A stretch of 64,000 bases of DNA, taken from positions 1 through 64,000 of the forward strand of contig JAJUFC010000010.1 in assembly GCA_029263855.1 (NCBI GenBank), given 5' to 3'. Source of the stretch: Candidatus Thermochlorobacteriaceae bacterium. GTDB lineage: Bacteria > Bacteroidota > Chlorobiia > Chlorobiales > Thermochlorobacteraceae. This document shows positions 42,189-50,101 of the stretch, one piece after another (within the stretch, counting starts at the first letter, position 1; every line of letters begins with the position of its first letter). The notes beneath the pieces were generated by a model, which was given only the letters and a program-made list of their open reading frames with translations, made no database searches and was not told where the DNA came from. The translations under genes were made by a program, and so were the position numbers.

Positions 42189-43505
42189 ATGACGCTCAAA
42201 TCGCTTCTTTCACATAGCATTGAAGCCTATACTGCCGTGCGTACCGACAGCCGCCCCGCCGATGCCGTTCTTTCCGATTATCTTCGCGCCCGAAAATATC
42301 TCGGCTCGCACGACCGAAAGTTCATCAGCGAAGCCGTCTATGGCACACTTCGCCACGACCTTGCGTTTGAAGCCTTCATCATTGACGCACTTCCTCAAAA
42401 TTCCAACAAGATAGCTTACGCGCTTACGATTTTTCTTTTTCTCTCCCAACAACATCACGACGAACTTCTTTCTCCAACAAGCGAACTGACTTCAATCTCC
42501 GAAGCAACTCTTTTGGAACTTCGTGCGCAGTTTTTTTCGCAACGCCAAAATCTTGCTAGCCTTTCTGAACAGTTTTCATTTCCCTGTTGGGTTACAGAAA
42601 AATTACGCTCTGACTTTTCAGACGAAAAACTTGCGCGCCTTTACGCCGCGCTCAACACCGAAGCCCCACTTACCTTGCGCGTCAATACTTTGCTCACTTC
42701 ACGCGACGCCTTAAAACAAAGGCTCGCCCATGAAAACATCGCCACTACTTTCGGCAACCTTTCGCCCGACGCGCTCATCTGCGACCGACGCCGCCCCATC
42801 TTTCAATCCCAAACTTTCAAGCAAGGACTGTGCGAAATTCAAGACGAAGGCAGTCAACTTATTTCATTGCTCCTCAATCCAAAACCCAAAACCATTACGC
42901 TCGATGCTTGTGCAGGCGGCGGCGGCAAAACGCTTCACCTTGCGACCTTGATGCAGAACAAAGGCAAAGTCTATGCCTACGAAAAGTTTCCAAAACGCTT
43001 CGGCAACATTCGCGACCGACTCAAACGCTCGTCGCTTCAAAACGTCGAGATTCTCGATAGCGACGAGAAATTCCAACGCTTTCTCGTCAAGTTCGACGGC
43101 AACATCGATTATTTGCTCATCGACGCGCCCTGCACGGGAAGCGGCACGCTCCGTCGCAACCCCGACTTGAAACGACGGCTCACGCCTCACTCGCTCGAGC
43201 ATCTGACAAAAGTGCAATCAAAAATTTTAGACACTTACGCGCCACTGCTCAAAGTTGGCGGAAGGCTTGTTTATGCAACTTGTTCGATTTTTCGTGATGA
43301 AAACGAAGGGCAAGTAGAAGCGTTTCTTGCGCGACGTCAAAATTTTTCGCTCTTGCCTGTTTCAGAAGTTGTGAAGGAAATTCGTATAGAGGCTGATTTG
43401 ACAAGGCTTCGCGAGCGATTACAACACGAAACTTATCTTAAACTCTTTCCGCACCGCGATAGCACCGACGGATTTTTCGCCGCCGTTCTCACGCGCCTTT
43501 CGTAA
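42189..43505 (+). CDS. rsmB: RsmB/NOP-family rRNA (cytosine-5)-methyltransferase
   Basis: A 438-residue SAM-dependent RNA m5C methyltransferase, probably acting on 16S rRNA. An N-terminal NusB-like part (about 1-110) is followed by the catalytic domain: DEGSQL, SAM motif LDACAGGGGKTLHLA, DAPCTGSGTLRRNPD with the release Cys315, and YATCSIFRDENEGQV with the nucleophile Cys365. Both cysteines of the two-Cys mechanism are present. Length and NusB-like N-terminus favour RsmB over the tRNA-acting relatives. It converges on a glycosyltransferase gene with 17 bases of overlap at the ends. Confidence 0.85.
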   Translation: MTLKSLLSHSIEAYTAVRTDSRPADAVLSDYLRARKYLGSHDRKFISEAVYGTLRHDLAFEAFIIDALPQNSNKIAYALTIFLFLSQQHHDELLSPTSELTSISEATLLELRAQFFSQRQNLASLSEQFSFPCWVTEKLRSDFSDEKLARLYAALNTEAPLTLRVNTLLTSRDALKQRLAHENIATTFGNLSPDALICDRRRPIFQSQTFKQGLCEIQDEGSQLISLLLNPKPKTITLDACAGGGGKTLHLATLMQNKGKVYAYEKFPKRFGNIRDRLKRSSLQNVEILDSDEKFQRFLVKFDGNIDYLLIDAPCTGSGTLRRNPDLKRRLTPHSLEHLTKVQSKILDTYAPLLKVGGRLVYATCSIFRDENEGQVEAFLARRQNFSLLPVSEVVKEIRIEADLTRLRERLQHETYLKLFPHRDSTDGFFAAVLTRLS

Positions 43506-44499
43506 AACTTTGCTCTCTTTCAAAGTTCACCGTTTCTTTGATGAGGTAATGTTCGCTTTGGAGGTAACTCTTTGTAATCATTTCGCCGAGCAATCCGCCT
43601 AAGAAAAACTGCACGCCGAGAATGATAAGCAACACGCCGAGCATCAAGAGAGGACGATTGCTCACGCTTTCTTGATAAACATACTTGCCGTAAGTGAGCA
43701 CTGCCGCAATCACGAAGCCCAACAGAAAGCACACAATTCCAAGCATGCCGAAAAGGTGCATTGGGCGTTTCATATACTTCGTGATAAACATGACCGTGAG
43801 CAAATCCAAGAAGCCATTGAAGAAGCGGCTCAACCCGAACTTTGAGTAACCGTATTTGCGCGGGCGATGTTGGACGGCGAGTTCCGAGACGCGAAAGCCA
43901 TTCCACTTCGCCAACACGGGAATGTATCGATGCATTTCGCCATAGACTTGCACGGCTTTGACGACTTCGTGCCGATAGGCTTTCAAGCCACAGTTGAAGT
44001 CGTGAATATGCACGCCGCTGAGCACGCCTGTAACAAAGTTGAAGAGTTTGGACGGCAGTGTTTTCGTAATCGGGTCGTAGCGTTTCTTTTTCCAACCGCT
44101 GACGAGGTCGTAGCCTTCTTCGAGTTTGCGAATGAGCGGCTCGATTTCGTAGGGGTTGTCTTGCAAATCGGCATCCATCGTAATCACATATTTGCCTTGT
44201 GCGGCATGGAAGCCTGCGTCAAGCCCTGCCGATTTGCCGTAGTTGCGCCGAAATGAAATGAGTTTCACCTCTTTGTGTTTATCAATAAGCGATTTGATGA
44301 CCGCATCAGAGCCATCGGTTGAGCCGTCGTTGATGAAGAGAATTTCAAATGTCGGTTGATGACCGAAAAGCGCGTGCAGATTGCTTGTTTGAATCGCGTC
44401 GTAAATTTGTTCGGTGAGTTCTGGTAGCGATTCGGCTTCGTTGTAAAGCGGAATGACGAGTGAAATATCGACGGAAAATTCAGGCGAAGTTGCGTTCAC
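43489..44499 (-). CDS. GT2 glycosyltransferase with two C-terminal membrane helices (DPM1/GtrB-like)
   Basis: A 336-residue family 2 glycosyltransferase. The GT-A domain shows VIPLYNEAESLPEL, INDGSTDGSD, RRNYGKSAGLDAGF, the DAD metal site in TMDADLQDNPYEI, and HRPRKYGYSKFGLSRFF; two membrane helices follow (about 243-265 and 278-305). Such enzymes move a sugar from a nucleotide sugar to polyprenyl phosphate at the cytoplasmic membrane for envelope glycan or lipid modification. It starts 27 bases after the upstream endonuclease stop. Confidence 0.9.
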   Translation of the reverse strand: MNATSPEFSVDISLVIPLYNEAESLPELTEQIYDAIQTSNLHALFGHQPTFEILFINDGSTDGSDAVIKSLIDKHKEVKLISFRRNYGKSAGLDAGFHAAQGKYVITMDADLQDNPYEIEPLIRKLEEGYDLVSGWKKKRYDPITKTLPSKLFNFVTGVLSGVHIHDFNCGLKAYRHEVVKAVQVYGEMHRYIPVLAKWNGFRVSELAVQHRPRKYGYSKFGLSRFFNGFLDLLTVMFITKYMKRPMHLFGMLGIVCFLLGFVIAAVLTYGKYVYQESVSNRPLLMLGVLLIILGVQFFLGGLLGEMITKSYLQSEHYLIKETVNFEREQSFTKGA

Positions 44500-44526
44500 A
44501 GATGCGTGATGATAGGTTTATTCTGT

Positions 44527-45459
44527 TTAATCGGTTTTGCTTTCAATAACGGCTTGAATATCGGGCGGAACGTTTGAAAGAAAATCGTATCCCGTTAGGC
44601 GTTCGAGTTCGTCGACGGTCGTTAGATACTTTCGCCAACCTGACTTCTTAAATTCTTTGCCTTGCGCACTTGGCATGTTGACGGCAATAACGCGCGTGTC
44701 TTTGGTGATGTTTTCCAAGCCTTGCCCGCGCTCCAAGACGACGACAATTTTCCAAGTTGATTTCGGAATAGCAACGCGCCCTTTACCTTTGCCGTTTAAG
44801 TATTCAGGATTTTTGTCGTAGATACCGCCCGCGATGATATAAAGTTCGTGATTTTTCTTTTTGCACAGCACTTCGCAGAAGGTCTCGAGCGAGAGCCAAG
44901 GTCCAGCGTTGAGGTCGTGCATTTGAGGCAGAATGTTGGTCATGAGAAATGTGGCGTCGTTGTCTTCTCTGGTGCGTGTGCGTTCTTCGGAGCGAACCAT
45001 GTGTCCTCGGTCGTAGCCGCTTCCAGTGTAGTCGTTATGTGTAATGCGCTGAAATCCTTCGGGCAGGCTCATGTCGGTGATGAATTGCCCTTGTTTGCGC
45101 TCCACTGTTCCGAACCAACTTTCGTTCAAGTTCCATGATACCCAATTTGCGCCGCCGCGTGCGTTGTTGTAAGAGAGCACGTATTGTGGTTTTTCCATCA
45201 CGTAGTCGTCGCTATCGTCGCCATCTTTGGGAATGCCGAGCGGCGCGTGCAACTCAAAGTAAGATTTTGCCGACGATGTTGGCGATTGCGGTTTCGAGGT
45301 TGTCGCTGTTGGCTGTCGTTCTTGTTTAGGCTTATCGGTTTGTTTGGTTTCAGCGGGTGCGGGCGTTTCGTCTTTCTTGCTTTGGGATTGAATTAAGAGA
45401 TAAACGCCGACGATAACGGCAAGAATGAGTAAATTTCGAACTGTTTTGTTCTGGAACAA
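44527..45459 (-). CDS. Membrane-anchored DNA/RNA non-specific endonuclease (EndoG/NucA type)
   Basis: A 310-residue nuclease: an N-terminal membrane anchor (about 9-27, LLILAVIVGVYLLI), a Thr/Pro/Lys-rich linker, and the beta-beta-alpha-metal nuclease domain with the DRGH motif (YDRGHMVRSEER), where His is the general base, and NILPQMHDLNAGPW with the metal-binding Asn. It should cut DNA and RNA outside the cytoplasm for nutrient use or defence. The start was set at TTG 45459 because GGAGG lies exactly 5 bases upstream; the next in-frame start, TTG at 45501, lacks any ribosome site and would leave 6 bases to the divergent gene. Confidence 0.88.
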   Translation of the reverse strand: MFQNKTVRNLLILAVIVGVYLLIQSQSKKDETPAPAETKQTDKPKQERQPTATTSKPQSPTSSAKSYFELHAPLGIPKDGDDSDDYVMEKPQYVLSYNNARGGANWVSWNLNESWFGTVERKQGQFITDMSLPEGFQRITHNDYTGSGYDRGHMVRSEERTRTREDNDATFLMTNILPQMHDLNAGPWLSLETFCEVLCKKKNHELYIIAGGIYDKNPEYLNGKGKGRVAIPKSTWKIVVVLERGQGLENITKDTRVIAVNMPSAQGKEFKKSGWRKYLTTVDELERLTGYDFLSNVPPDIQAVIESKTD

Positions 45460-45507
45460 ACTAACCTCCGTTCTGTTTATGAAGTTAAAAACATTGTTCA
45501 AACACGA

Positions 45508-46563
45508 ATGAAAAAGTCGCGTATCATTTCCTTGATTGTTCTCTTCGCGCTTATTCTGCTTTTGTTTTTACCCAAGATGTTCAGTGCTAAAAAAACGGCG
45601 ACGGCTTCAGGCTCTACGCCTGCGTTGCTTTCTGTTGATGCGGTTGTTCTCAAACCGCGCACGATTGCCAATAAAGTTTATACCACAGGCACATTGATTG
45701 CAAGCGAAGAAGTGGATTTGCTCAGCGAAATCACGGGCAAAGTTAGCAAAATCTTTTTTCAGGAAGGGGCAAACGTTTCGCGCAATCAACTGCTGCTGAA
45801 ACTCAACGACGATGAACTGCAAGCGCAGAAAAAGCGGACGGAATCGCAACTGCGCCTTGCCGAACTGCGCGAAGCGCGCCAACGCCAACTGCTCGCCGAA
45901 AAAGCCGCCAGCCAAGAAGAATACGACATCGCGCTCAACGAACTCAACACGCTCAAAGCGCAACTTGAAGTCTTGAAGGCTCAACTCGACCGAGCGGAAA
46001 TTCGCGCCCCGTTCAGCGGCAAAGTCGGCTTGCGCTACGTGAGCGAAGGCAGTTACGTTTCGCCATCGACGCGCATTACCACGCTTCAATCGTCAACGCC
46101 CATCAAACTCGACTTTTCAATTCCCGAAAAATACGCCTCGCAAGTTCGCGTCAATGACAAGGTTCTCTTTCGCGTCCAAAATTCGCCGAAGGTTTTTGAA
46201 GCGACGGTTTATGCCATTGAACCGCGCATCGACCTCAACACGCGCACGCTTCAACTTCGCGCGATTTATCCGAACAAAAACGGCGAACTCATCGCAGGCT
46301 CGTTTGCCGATGTTGAGCTTATTTTGCAAGAGATTAAAGATGCCTTGATGCTTCCTTCCGAAGCACTCGTGCCTGAACTGAAAGGGCAAAAAGTCTTCGC
46401 GATTCGCGGCGGCAAAGTCGCCGAACAGCCCGTCGAGATTGGGCTTCGCACCGACAAAGAAGTGCAAATCGTCAGCGGATTGAACGCGGGCGATACCGTT
46501 CTCACCACAGGGCTGTTGCAAGCGCGAAGCGGAATGAGCGTTGAACTGAACATTCGCGAGTGA
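45508..46563 (+). CDS. RND-type efflux periplasmic adaptor (membrane fusion protein)
   Basis: A 351-residue periplasmic adaptor. One N-terminal membrane helix (about 5-22), a lipoyl/barrel-sandwich half (TGTLIASEEVDLLSEITGKV), a coiled-coil hairpin (about 105-160, QKKRTESQLRLAELREARQRQL), the second lipoyl half (IRAPFSGKVGLRYVSEGSYVS), beta barrel (DFSIPEKYASQVRVNDKV) and membrane-proximal domain. Such proteins link an inner membrane pump to an outer membrane channel. No RND pump or TolC-like gene is next to it; the following gene is hemX. The start lies 48 bases from the divergent nuclease start. Confidence 0.9.
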   Translation: MKKSRIISLIVLFALILLLFLPKMFSAKKTATASGSTPALLSVDAVVLKPRTIANKVYTTGTLIASEEVDLLSEITGKVSKIFFQEGANVSRNQLLLKLNDDELQAQKKRTESQLRLAELREARQRQLLAEKAASQEEYDIALNELNTLKAQLEVLKAQLDRAEIRAPFSGKVGLRYVSEGSYVSPSTRITTLQSSTPIKLDFSIPEKYASQVRVNDKVLFRVQNSPKVFEATVYAIEPRIDLNTRTLQLRAIYPNKNGELIAGSFADVELILQEIKDALMLPSEALVPELKGQKVFAIRGGKVAEQPVEIGLRTDKEVQIVSGLNAGDTVLTTGLLQARSGMSVELNIRE

Positions 46564-46608
46564 AAGGTTGTTATTAAGTTTTCTTAACTTCGCGCAATCG
46601 CAGTAAAA

Positions 46609-47421
46609 ATGGACGCATCGCTTTACATCTTTTCAATCGCTGTTCCGCTCGCTTATTTGGGCGCGACGGGCGCGTATTGCGCCGATTTCTTTTGGAAGTT
46701 TGAGTGGGCGACTTCCATCAAGCGTCCTGCTCTCTTTCTTACGGCGATTCTTCACCTCGTTTATCTTCATCTGCTCATCGCGCAAAATGGCTACCCGCCG
46801 ATTGCGTCTGTTTTTCAATTGATGACCACCATCGCCTTCACTTTGCTTGTTACATACCTGTTCATCGAACTCTCGACGGGCGTGATTGAAACGGGCTTTT
46901 TCGTGCTTTCGGTCGCGCTTCTCTTTCAAATTACTTCGTCTTGGTTCATTGAAGACGTCGGCGAGGCAAGCGAGAATTTGAAACATCCGATTCTCTCGCT
47001 TCACGTCGTTTCCGCATTGCTCGGTTACAGCGCGATTGCGATTGCGGGCATTTATAGCCTGCTCTACCTGATGCTCTTGAAGCAAATTCAGACGAATCGA
47101 TACGGGTTGCTCTTCGAGCGTTTGCCCAACCTTGAACTCTTTGAGAAGATGAGTTACAACGCCGTCTTGTTCGGCTTCTTTTTTCTGACGGTCGCCTTCA
47201 TTGCGGGCGCGATTTGGATTCCGAAAACCACGATTTCGCTTGTCGATTTCAAACTGATTGGCACAATCGTCGTTTGGGCGATTTACGGCATTGGGCTTTT
47301 GTTCCGTGAGCGGCTCGCGCTTCAAGGCAAACGAATGGCGGTGATGCTCATTTCGGGATTTTTGTTCGCGTTTCTTTCAATGACGGCGCTGAACTTGTTT
47401 TCGTCTCGCTTTCACTCATAA
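46609..47421 (+). CDS. hemX: HemX/CcsA-type membrane protein
   Basis: A 270-residue polytopic membrane protein with about eight helices of the cytochrome c assembly (CcsA/CcmC/HemX) superfamily; the conserved histidines appear in LTAILHLVYLHLLI and HPILSLHVVSALLGYSAIAIAG. In several bacteria HemX lies next to hemA and lowers HemA protein level. Here hemA is 500 bases downstream on the same strand, separated by the broken insert, which supports HemX rather than a cytochrome assembly protein. The WWD-type haem-handling motif of CcsA was not found. Confidence 0.8.
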   Translation: MDASLYIFSIAVPLAYLGATGAYCADFFWKFEWATSIKRPALFLTAILHLVYLHLLIAQNGYPPIASVFQLMTTIAFTLLVTYLFIELSTGVIETGFFVLSVALLFQITSSWFIEDVGEASENLKHPILSLHVVSALLGYSAIAIAGIYSLLYLMLLKQIQTNRYGLLFERLPNLELFEKMSYNAVLFGFFFLTVAFIAGAIWIPKTTISLVDFKLIGTIVVWAIYGIGLLFRERLALQGKRMAVMLISGFLFAFLSMTALNLFSSRFHS

Positions 47422-47424
47422 GAT

Positions 47425-47694
47425 ATGCGCTCTATCAACGGCGTTCCGATTCGCCTGACCGATGAACGATGGAAGCATATCACGACGCGCCATCTTGAAA
47501 TGACCAACGAAAGAGACAAGATTTTTGAAACGATTGAGAATCCCGACCTCATTTAAGCGGGAGATTTTGAAACGCTGATGGCGGCAAGACAACACGGCGA
47601 CAAATATCTCGTCGCAGTCTATCGCGAGGTCAGCCAAGATGATGGGTTCGCTATCGCGGCATACCGAAGAACTTTCAAAACGCAGGAGCATAAT
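47425..47694 (+). pseudogene. Small protein interrupted by an in-frame TAA (toxin-like family)
   Basis: The frame from ATG 47425 encodes VPIRLTDERWKHITTRHLEM...FETIENPDLI, then TAA at 47554-47556, and resumes in the same frame with AGDFETLMAARQ, GDKYLVAVYREVSQDDGFAIAAYRRTF. Together this is one small-protein family, usual in cyanobacteria and Chlorobi beside DUF2283 genes, where the interrupted position is normally Gln (CAA); a single C-to-T change explains the stop. Beyond YRRTF the frame runs into the DUF2283 gene. I call it broken, with read-through, restart at ATG 47578 or sequencing error as alternatives. Role is unknown; nuclease-toxin-like folds have been proposed for similar proteins. 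Confidence 0.65.
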
Positions 47695-47913
47695 ATGGAA
47701 GCGTTGAAAATCGCGTTGAAGACCGAAAACGCCAAATGGGATTACGACGATGAAGCCGACGTGCTTTACGTGAGCATCGGCGAGCCCCAAGCAGGAGTCG
47801 GGCTTGATGTTGGCGATGGCGTGATTTTAAGATATAAGCAGGATTCAAAAGAACTTATCGGTTTGACCATTTTAGGCGTCAAATCCAGAGCCGTTAAACT
47901 GTTTAAAGATTGA
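47695..47913 (+). CDS. DUF2283 family protein
   Basis: A 72-residue protein with the DUF2283 core: WDYDDEADVLYVSIGEPQAG and VGDGVILRYKQDSKELIGLTILGVKSR. GCAGGAG lies about 6 bases before the ATG at 47695, which sets this start even though the frame is open further upstream. DUF2283 genes are commonly the second gene of a two-gene module with the small family just upstream, a toxin-antitoxin-like arrangement, with this one as the presumed antitoxin. The gene is intact while its partner is broken. hemA follows after 6 bases. Confidence 0.82.
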   Translation: MEALKIALKTENAKWDYDDEADVLYVSIGEPQAGVGLDVGDGVILRYKQDSKELIGLTILGVKSRAVKLFKD

Positions 47914-47919
47914 TGAACG

Positions 47920-49227
47920 ATGCATAGCAGTATCCATTCGCAACCCGAAGCGACGCAACTCATTGCCGTTGGCATTACGCACAAAACCGCGTCGCTCGAC
48001 ATCCGCGAGCGATTCGCGTTCAGCGAAGCCGAAACCAAAGCATTGCTCGCCGAACTTTGCGACGGCATCGCGTCGGAAGCGATGCTCGTTTCCACGTGCA
48101 ATCGCACCGAACTTTACGCCGTGCCGAAACTTCCCGAAGTAACAGCGGACTATTTGATTGATTTTCTCATCTCGCGTCGCGCGATGACGAAGGAAGTCCA
48201 TCGCGAGCATTTCTTCCGAACCTTTGCGTGCGGCGCGGTCAAACATTTTTTCGCCGTCGCCTCTGCGGCGGACTCGATGATTTTGGGCGAAGCGCAGATT
48301 TTAGGGCAAGTCAAAGATGCGTATCGATTGGCGGCGGAAGTTGGCGCAACGAAAACGACGCTTAACCGATTGGCGCACGATGCGTTCAACGTCGCCAAGC
48401 GCGTCAAGACCGAAACGAAATTTTCCGAAGGCGCGATTTCCGTCAGTTATGCCGCCGTCGAACTTGCCAAGAAAATTTTTTCCGACCTCTCCGAGAAAAA
48501 TGTCTTGCTCATCGGCGCGGGCGAAACCGCCGAACTTGCCGCCAAACACTTGATTGAAAAAAAAGCGCGGCGCATTTCCATCACCAATCGCACGCTCGCC
48601 AAAGCCGAAGCCCTCGCCAGCGAACTCGGCACGAGCAACGTGCTCACCTTCGATTACTTCAAAGAACGCTTGCACGAGTTCGACATCGTCATTTCCGCCG
48701 TCGGCACGATTGGCGAATTGCTCTCGGCGAGCGAGATTGAGCGCGCGATGCAGAAACGCAAACGCGCCACGACGCTCTTGCTCGATCTCGGCGTGCCGCG
48801 CAACATTGATAAATCCGCCGCCTCGCTTTACAACGTCTTCCTCAAAGACATCGACGACCTGCAAGTCATCGTTCAAAAAAATCTTGATGCGCGCCGCGCC
48901 GAACTGCCAAAAGTCGAGCGCATCATCATCGAAGGCGTGGTCGAGTTTGAACGATGGCTGTCGAGCTTGCAAGTCGCCCCGACCATTCGCTCGTTGCAAG
49001 AAAAATTCAACGCGATTAAAGCGATGGAACTCGCTCGTCTCAAAAACAAGGTGAGCGACGCGGAATACAAACTGCTCGAACAACTCGCTGACCGGCTCAT
49101 CGGCAAACTCTTGCACTTCCCCATCAAAAGCCTCAAATCGCCCGCGCCAACGGACGATAGCCTCGAAGGCAAAATCGCCTTGCTCCGCGACCTCTTCGAC
49201 CTTGACGAATCCGCCGCCGCGAAATGA
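47920..49227 (+). CDS. hemA: Glutamyl-tRNA reductase
   Basis: A 435-residue NADPH-dependent enzyme that reduces glutamyl-tRNA to glutamate-1-semialdehyde, the first step of tetrapyrrole synthesis by the C5 route, which supplies bacteriochlorophyll and haem. The catalytic domain has GITHKTASLDIRERFAF and the nucleophile Cys in VSTCNRTELYAV; then AESMILGEAQILGQVKDAY-type region (here ADSMILGEAQILGQ), the NADPH domain VLLIGAGETAELAAKHL, and the helical dimerisation domain at the C-terminus. Start at 47920, with a second ATG... the next in-frame Met is far inside. The stop overlaps the next start (ATGA). Confidence 0.97.
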   Translation: MHSSIHSQPEATQLIAVGITHKTASLDIRERFAFSEAETKALLAELCDGIASEAMLVSTCNRTELYAVPKLPEVTADYLIDFLISRRAMTKEVHREHFFRTFACGAVKHFFAVASAADSMILGEAQILGQVKDAYRLAAEVGATKTTLNRLAHDAFNVAKRVKTETKFSEGAISVSYAAVELAKKIFSDLSEKNVLLIGAGETAELAAKHLIEKKARRISITNRTLAKAEALASELGTSNVLTFDYFKERLHEFDIVISAVGTIGELLSASEIERAMQKRKRATTLLLDLGVPRNIDKSAASLYNVFLKDIDDLQVIVQKNLDARRAELPKVERIIIEGVVEFERWLSSLQVAPTIRSLQEKFNAIKAMELARLKNKVSDAEYKLLEQLADRLIGKLLHFPIKSLKSPAPTDDSLEGKIALLRDLFDLDESAAAK

Positions 49228-49955
49228 CCTTCGATTACAAGACGCATTACGAACTTGACGCGACGCACTTTGATTACTTCGAAGCGCGTCTGCCCGTTGT
49301 AGCGCACAGCGAGCGTCGGCTTGCCGAGTGGATTCTTTCCGTCGTGCCGAAAAACGCAAAGTCCGTGCTTGACGTCGGGTGCGGACGCGCCTGGGTGGCG
49401 CAAGCGCTTTGCCCAAAAGGCATCGAAGTTTGCTCAATGGACATCTCGCCGACCAACGTCGAGAAAGCCTTGTCGCGCTATCCGTTCAACAATCACAAAG
49501 GCATCGTCGGCGATGCGTTCAATCTGCCGTTTGAAGATGAATCATTTGATTGCGTCATCGCCTCTGAAGTGATTGAGCACGTGCCTGACCCCGAAGCCTT
49601 CGTCAAATCGCTCTTTCGCGTCGTCAAAAAAGGCGGCGCGCTCATCATCTCCACGCCTTACAAAGAAAAACTCCGCTACGAACTCTGCGTTCATTGCCAT
49701 CGCCTCACGCCCGCCAACGCGCATCTGCACTCGTTTGACGAGCGTCGCTTGACGAACTTGTATCGCGAAAATGATTTGGAAACGGTAAAGTGGTGGGCGT
49801 TCAACAACAAAGCGTTGCTCTTTCTGCGAACATATATCCTGCTTCAATTCCTGCCCTTCGGCGCATGGAAACTAATTGACAAAGCCGTCAATTTAATTTT
49901 CAATAAGCCCGTGAACATCGTCGTCGCGTATCAAAAAAAGTCGCTCGCGTTTTGA
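49224..49955 (+). CDS. Class I SAM-dependent methyltransferase
   Basis: A 243-residue methyltransferase of the Methyltransf_11/25 type: motif I VLDVGCGRAWVAQAL, motif II VCSMDISPTNVEKA, GDAFNLPFEDESFDCVIASEVIEHVPDPEAFVKS, then KKGGALIISTPYKEK. A CVHCH segment (LCVHCHRLTPANAHLHSF) with Cys and His is an unusual insertion. It overlaps hemA by 4 bases and so is translationally coupled to it, which hints at, but does not prove, a tetrapyrrole or quinone substrate. The closest known types include ubiquinone/menaquinone-like and glycolipid methyltransferases. Confidence 0.85.
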   Translation: MTFDYKTHYELDATHFDYFEARLPVVAHSERRLAEWILSVVPKNAKSVLDVGCGRAWVAQALCPKGIEVCSMDISPTNVEKALSRYPFNNHKGIVGDAFNLPFEDESFDCVIASEVIEHVPDPEAFVKSLFRVVKKGGALIISTPYKEKLRYELCVHCHRLTPANAHLHSFDERRLTNLYRENDLETVKWWAFNNKALLFLRTYILLQFLPFGAWKLIDKAVNLIFNKPVNIVVAYQKKSLAF

Positions 49956-50101
49956 TACAACTTTCTATATTCAAAACATCTCAAAACATAGACACCCTGT
50001 TCTACGCGAACATCGTTCCCAAATCCCTGTCGTAGTATCGTTCCACGGCGGAGAGAAAGAAACAACGCAACATTACTCGCAACGCATCACTATTTGACGA
50101 T

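Noticed and set aside
48301-49437. Long minus-strand frame across hemA and the methyltransferase
   Set aside because: Antisense to two well supported genes; the translation is compositionally biased and not protein-like.
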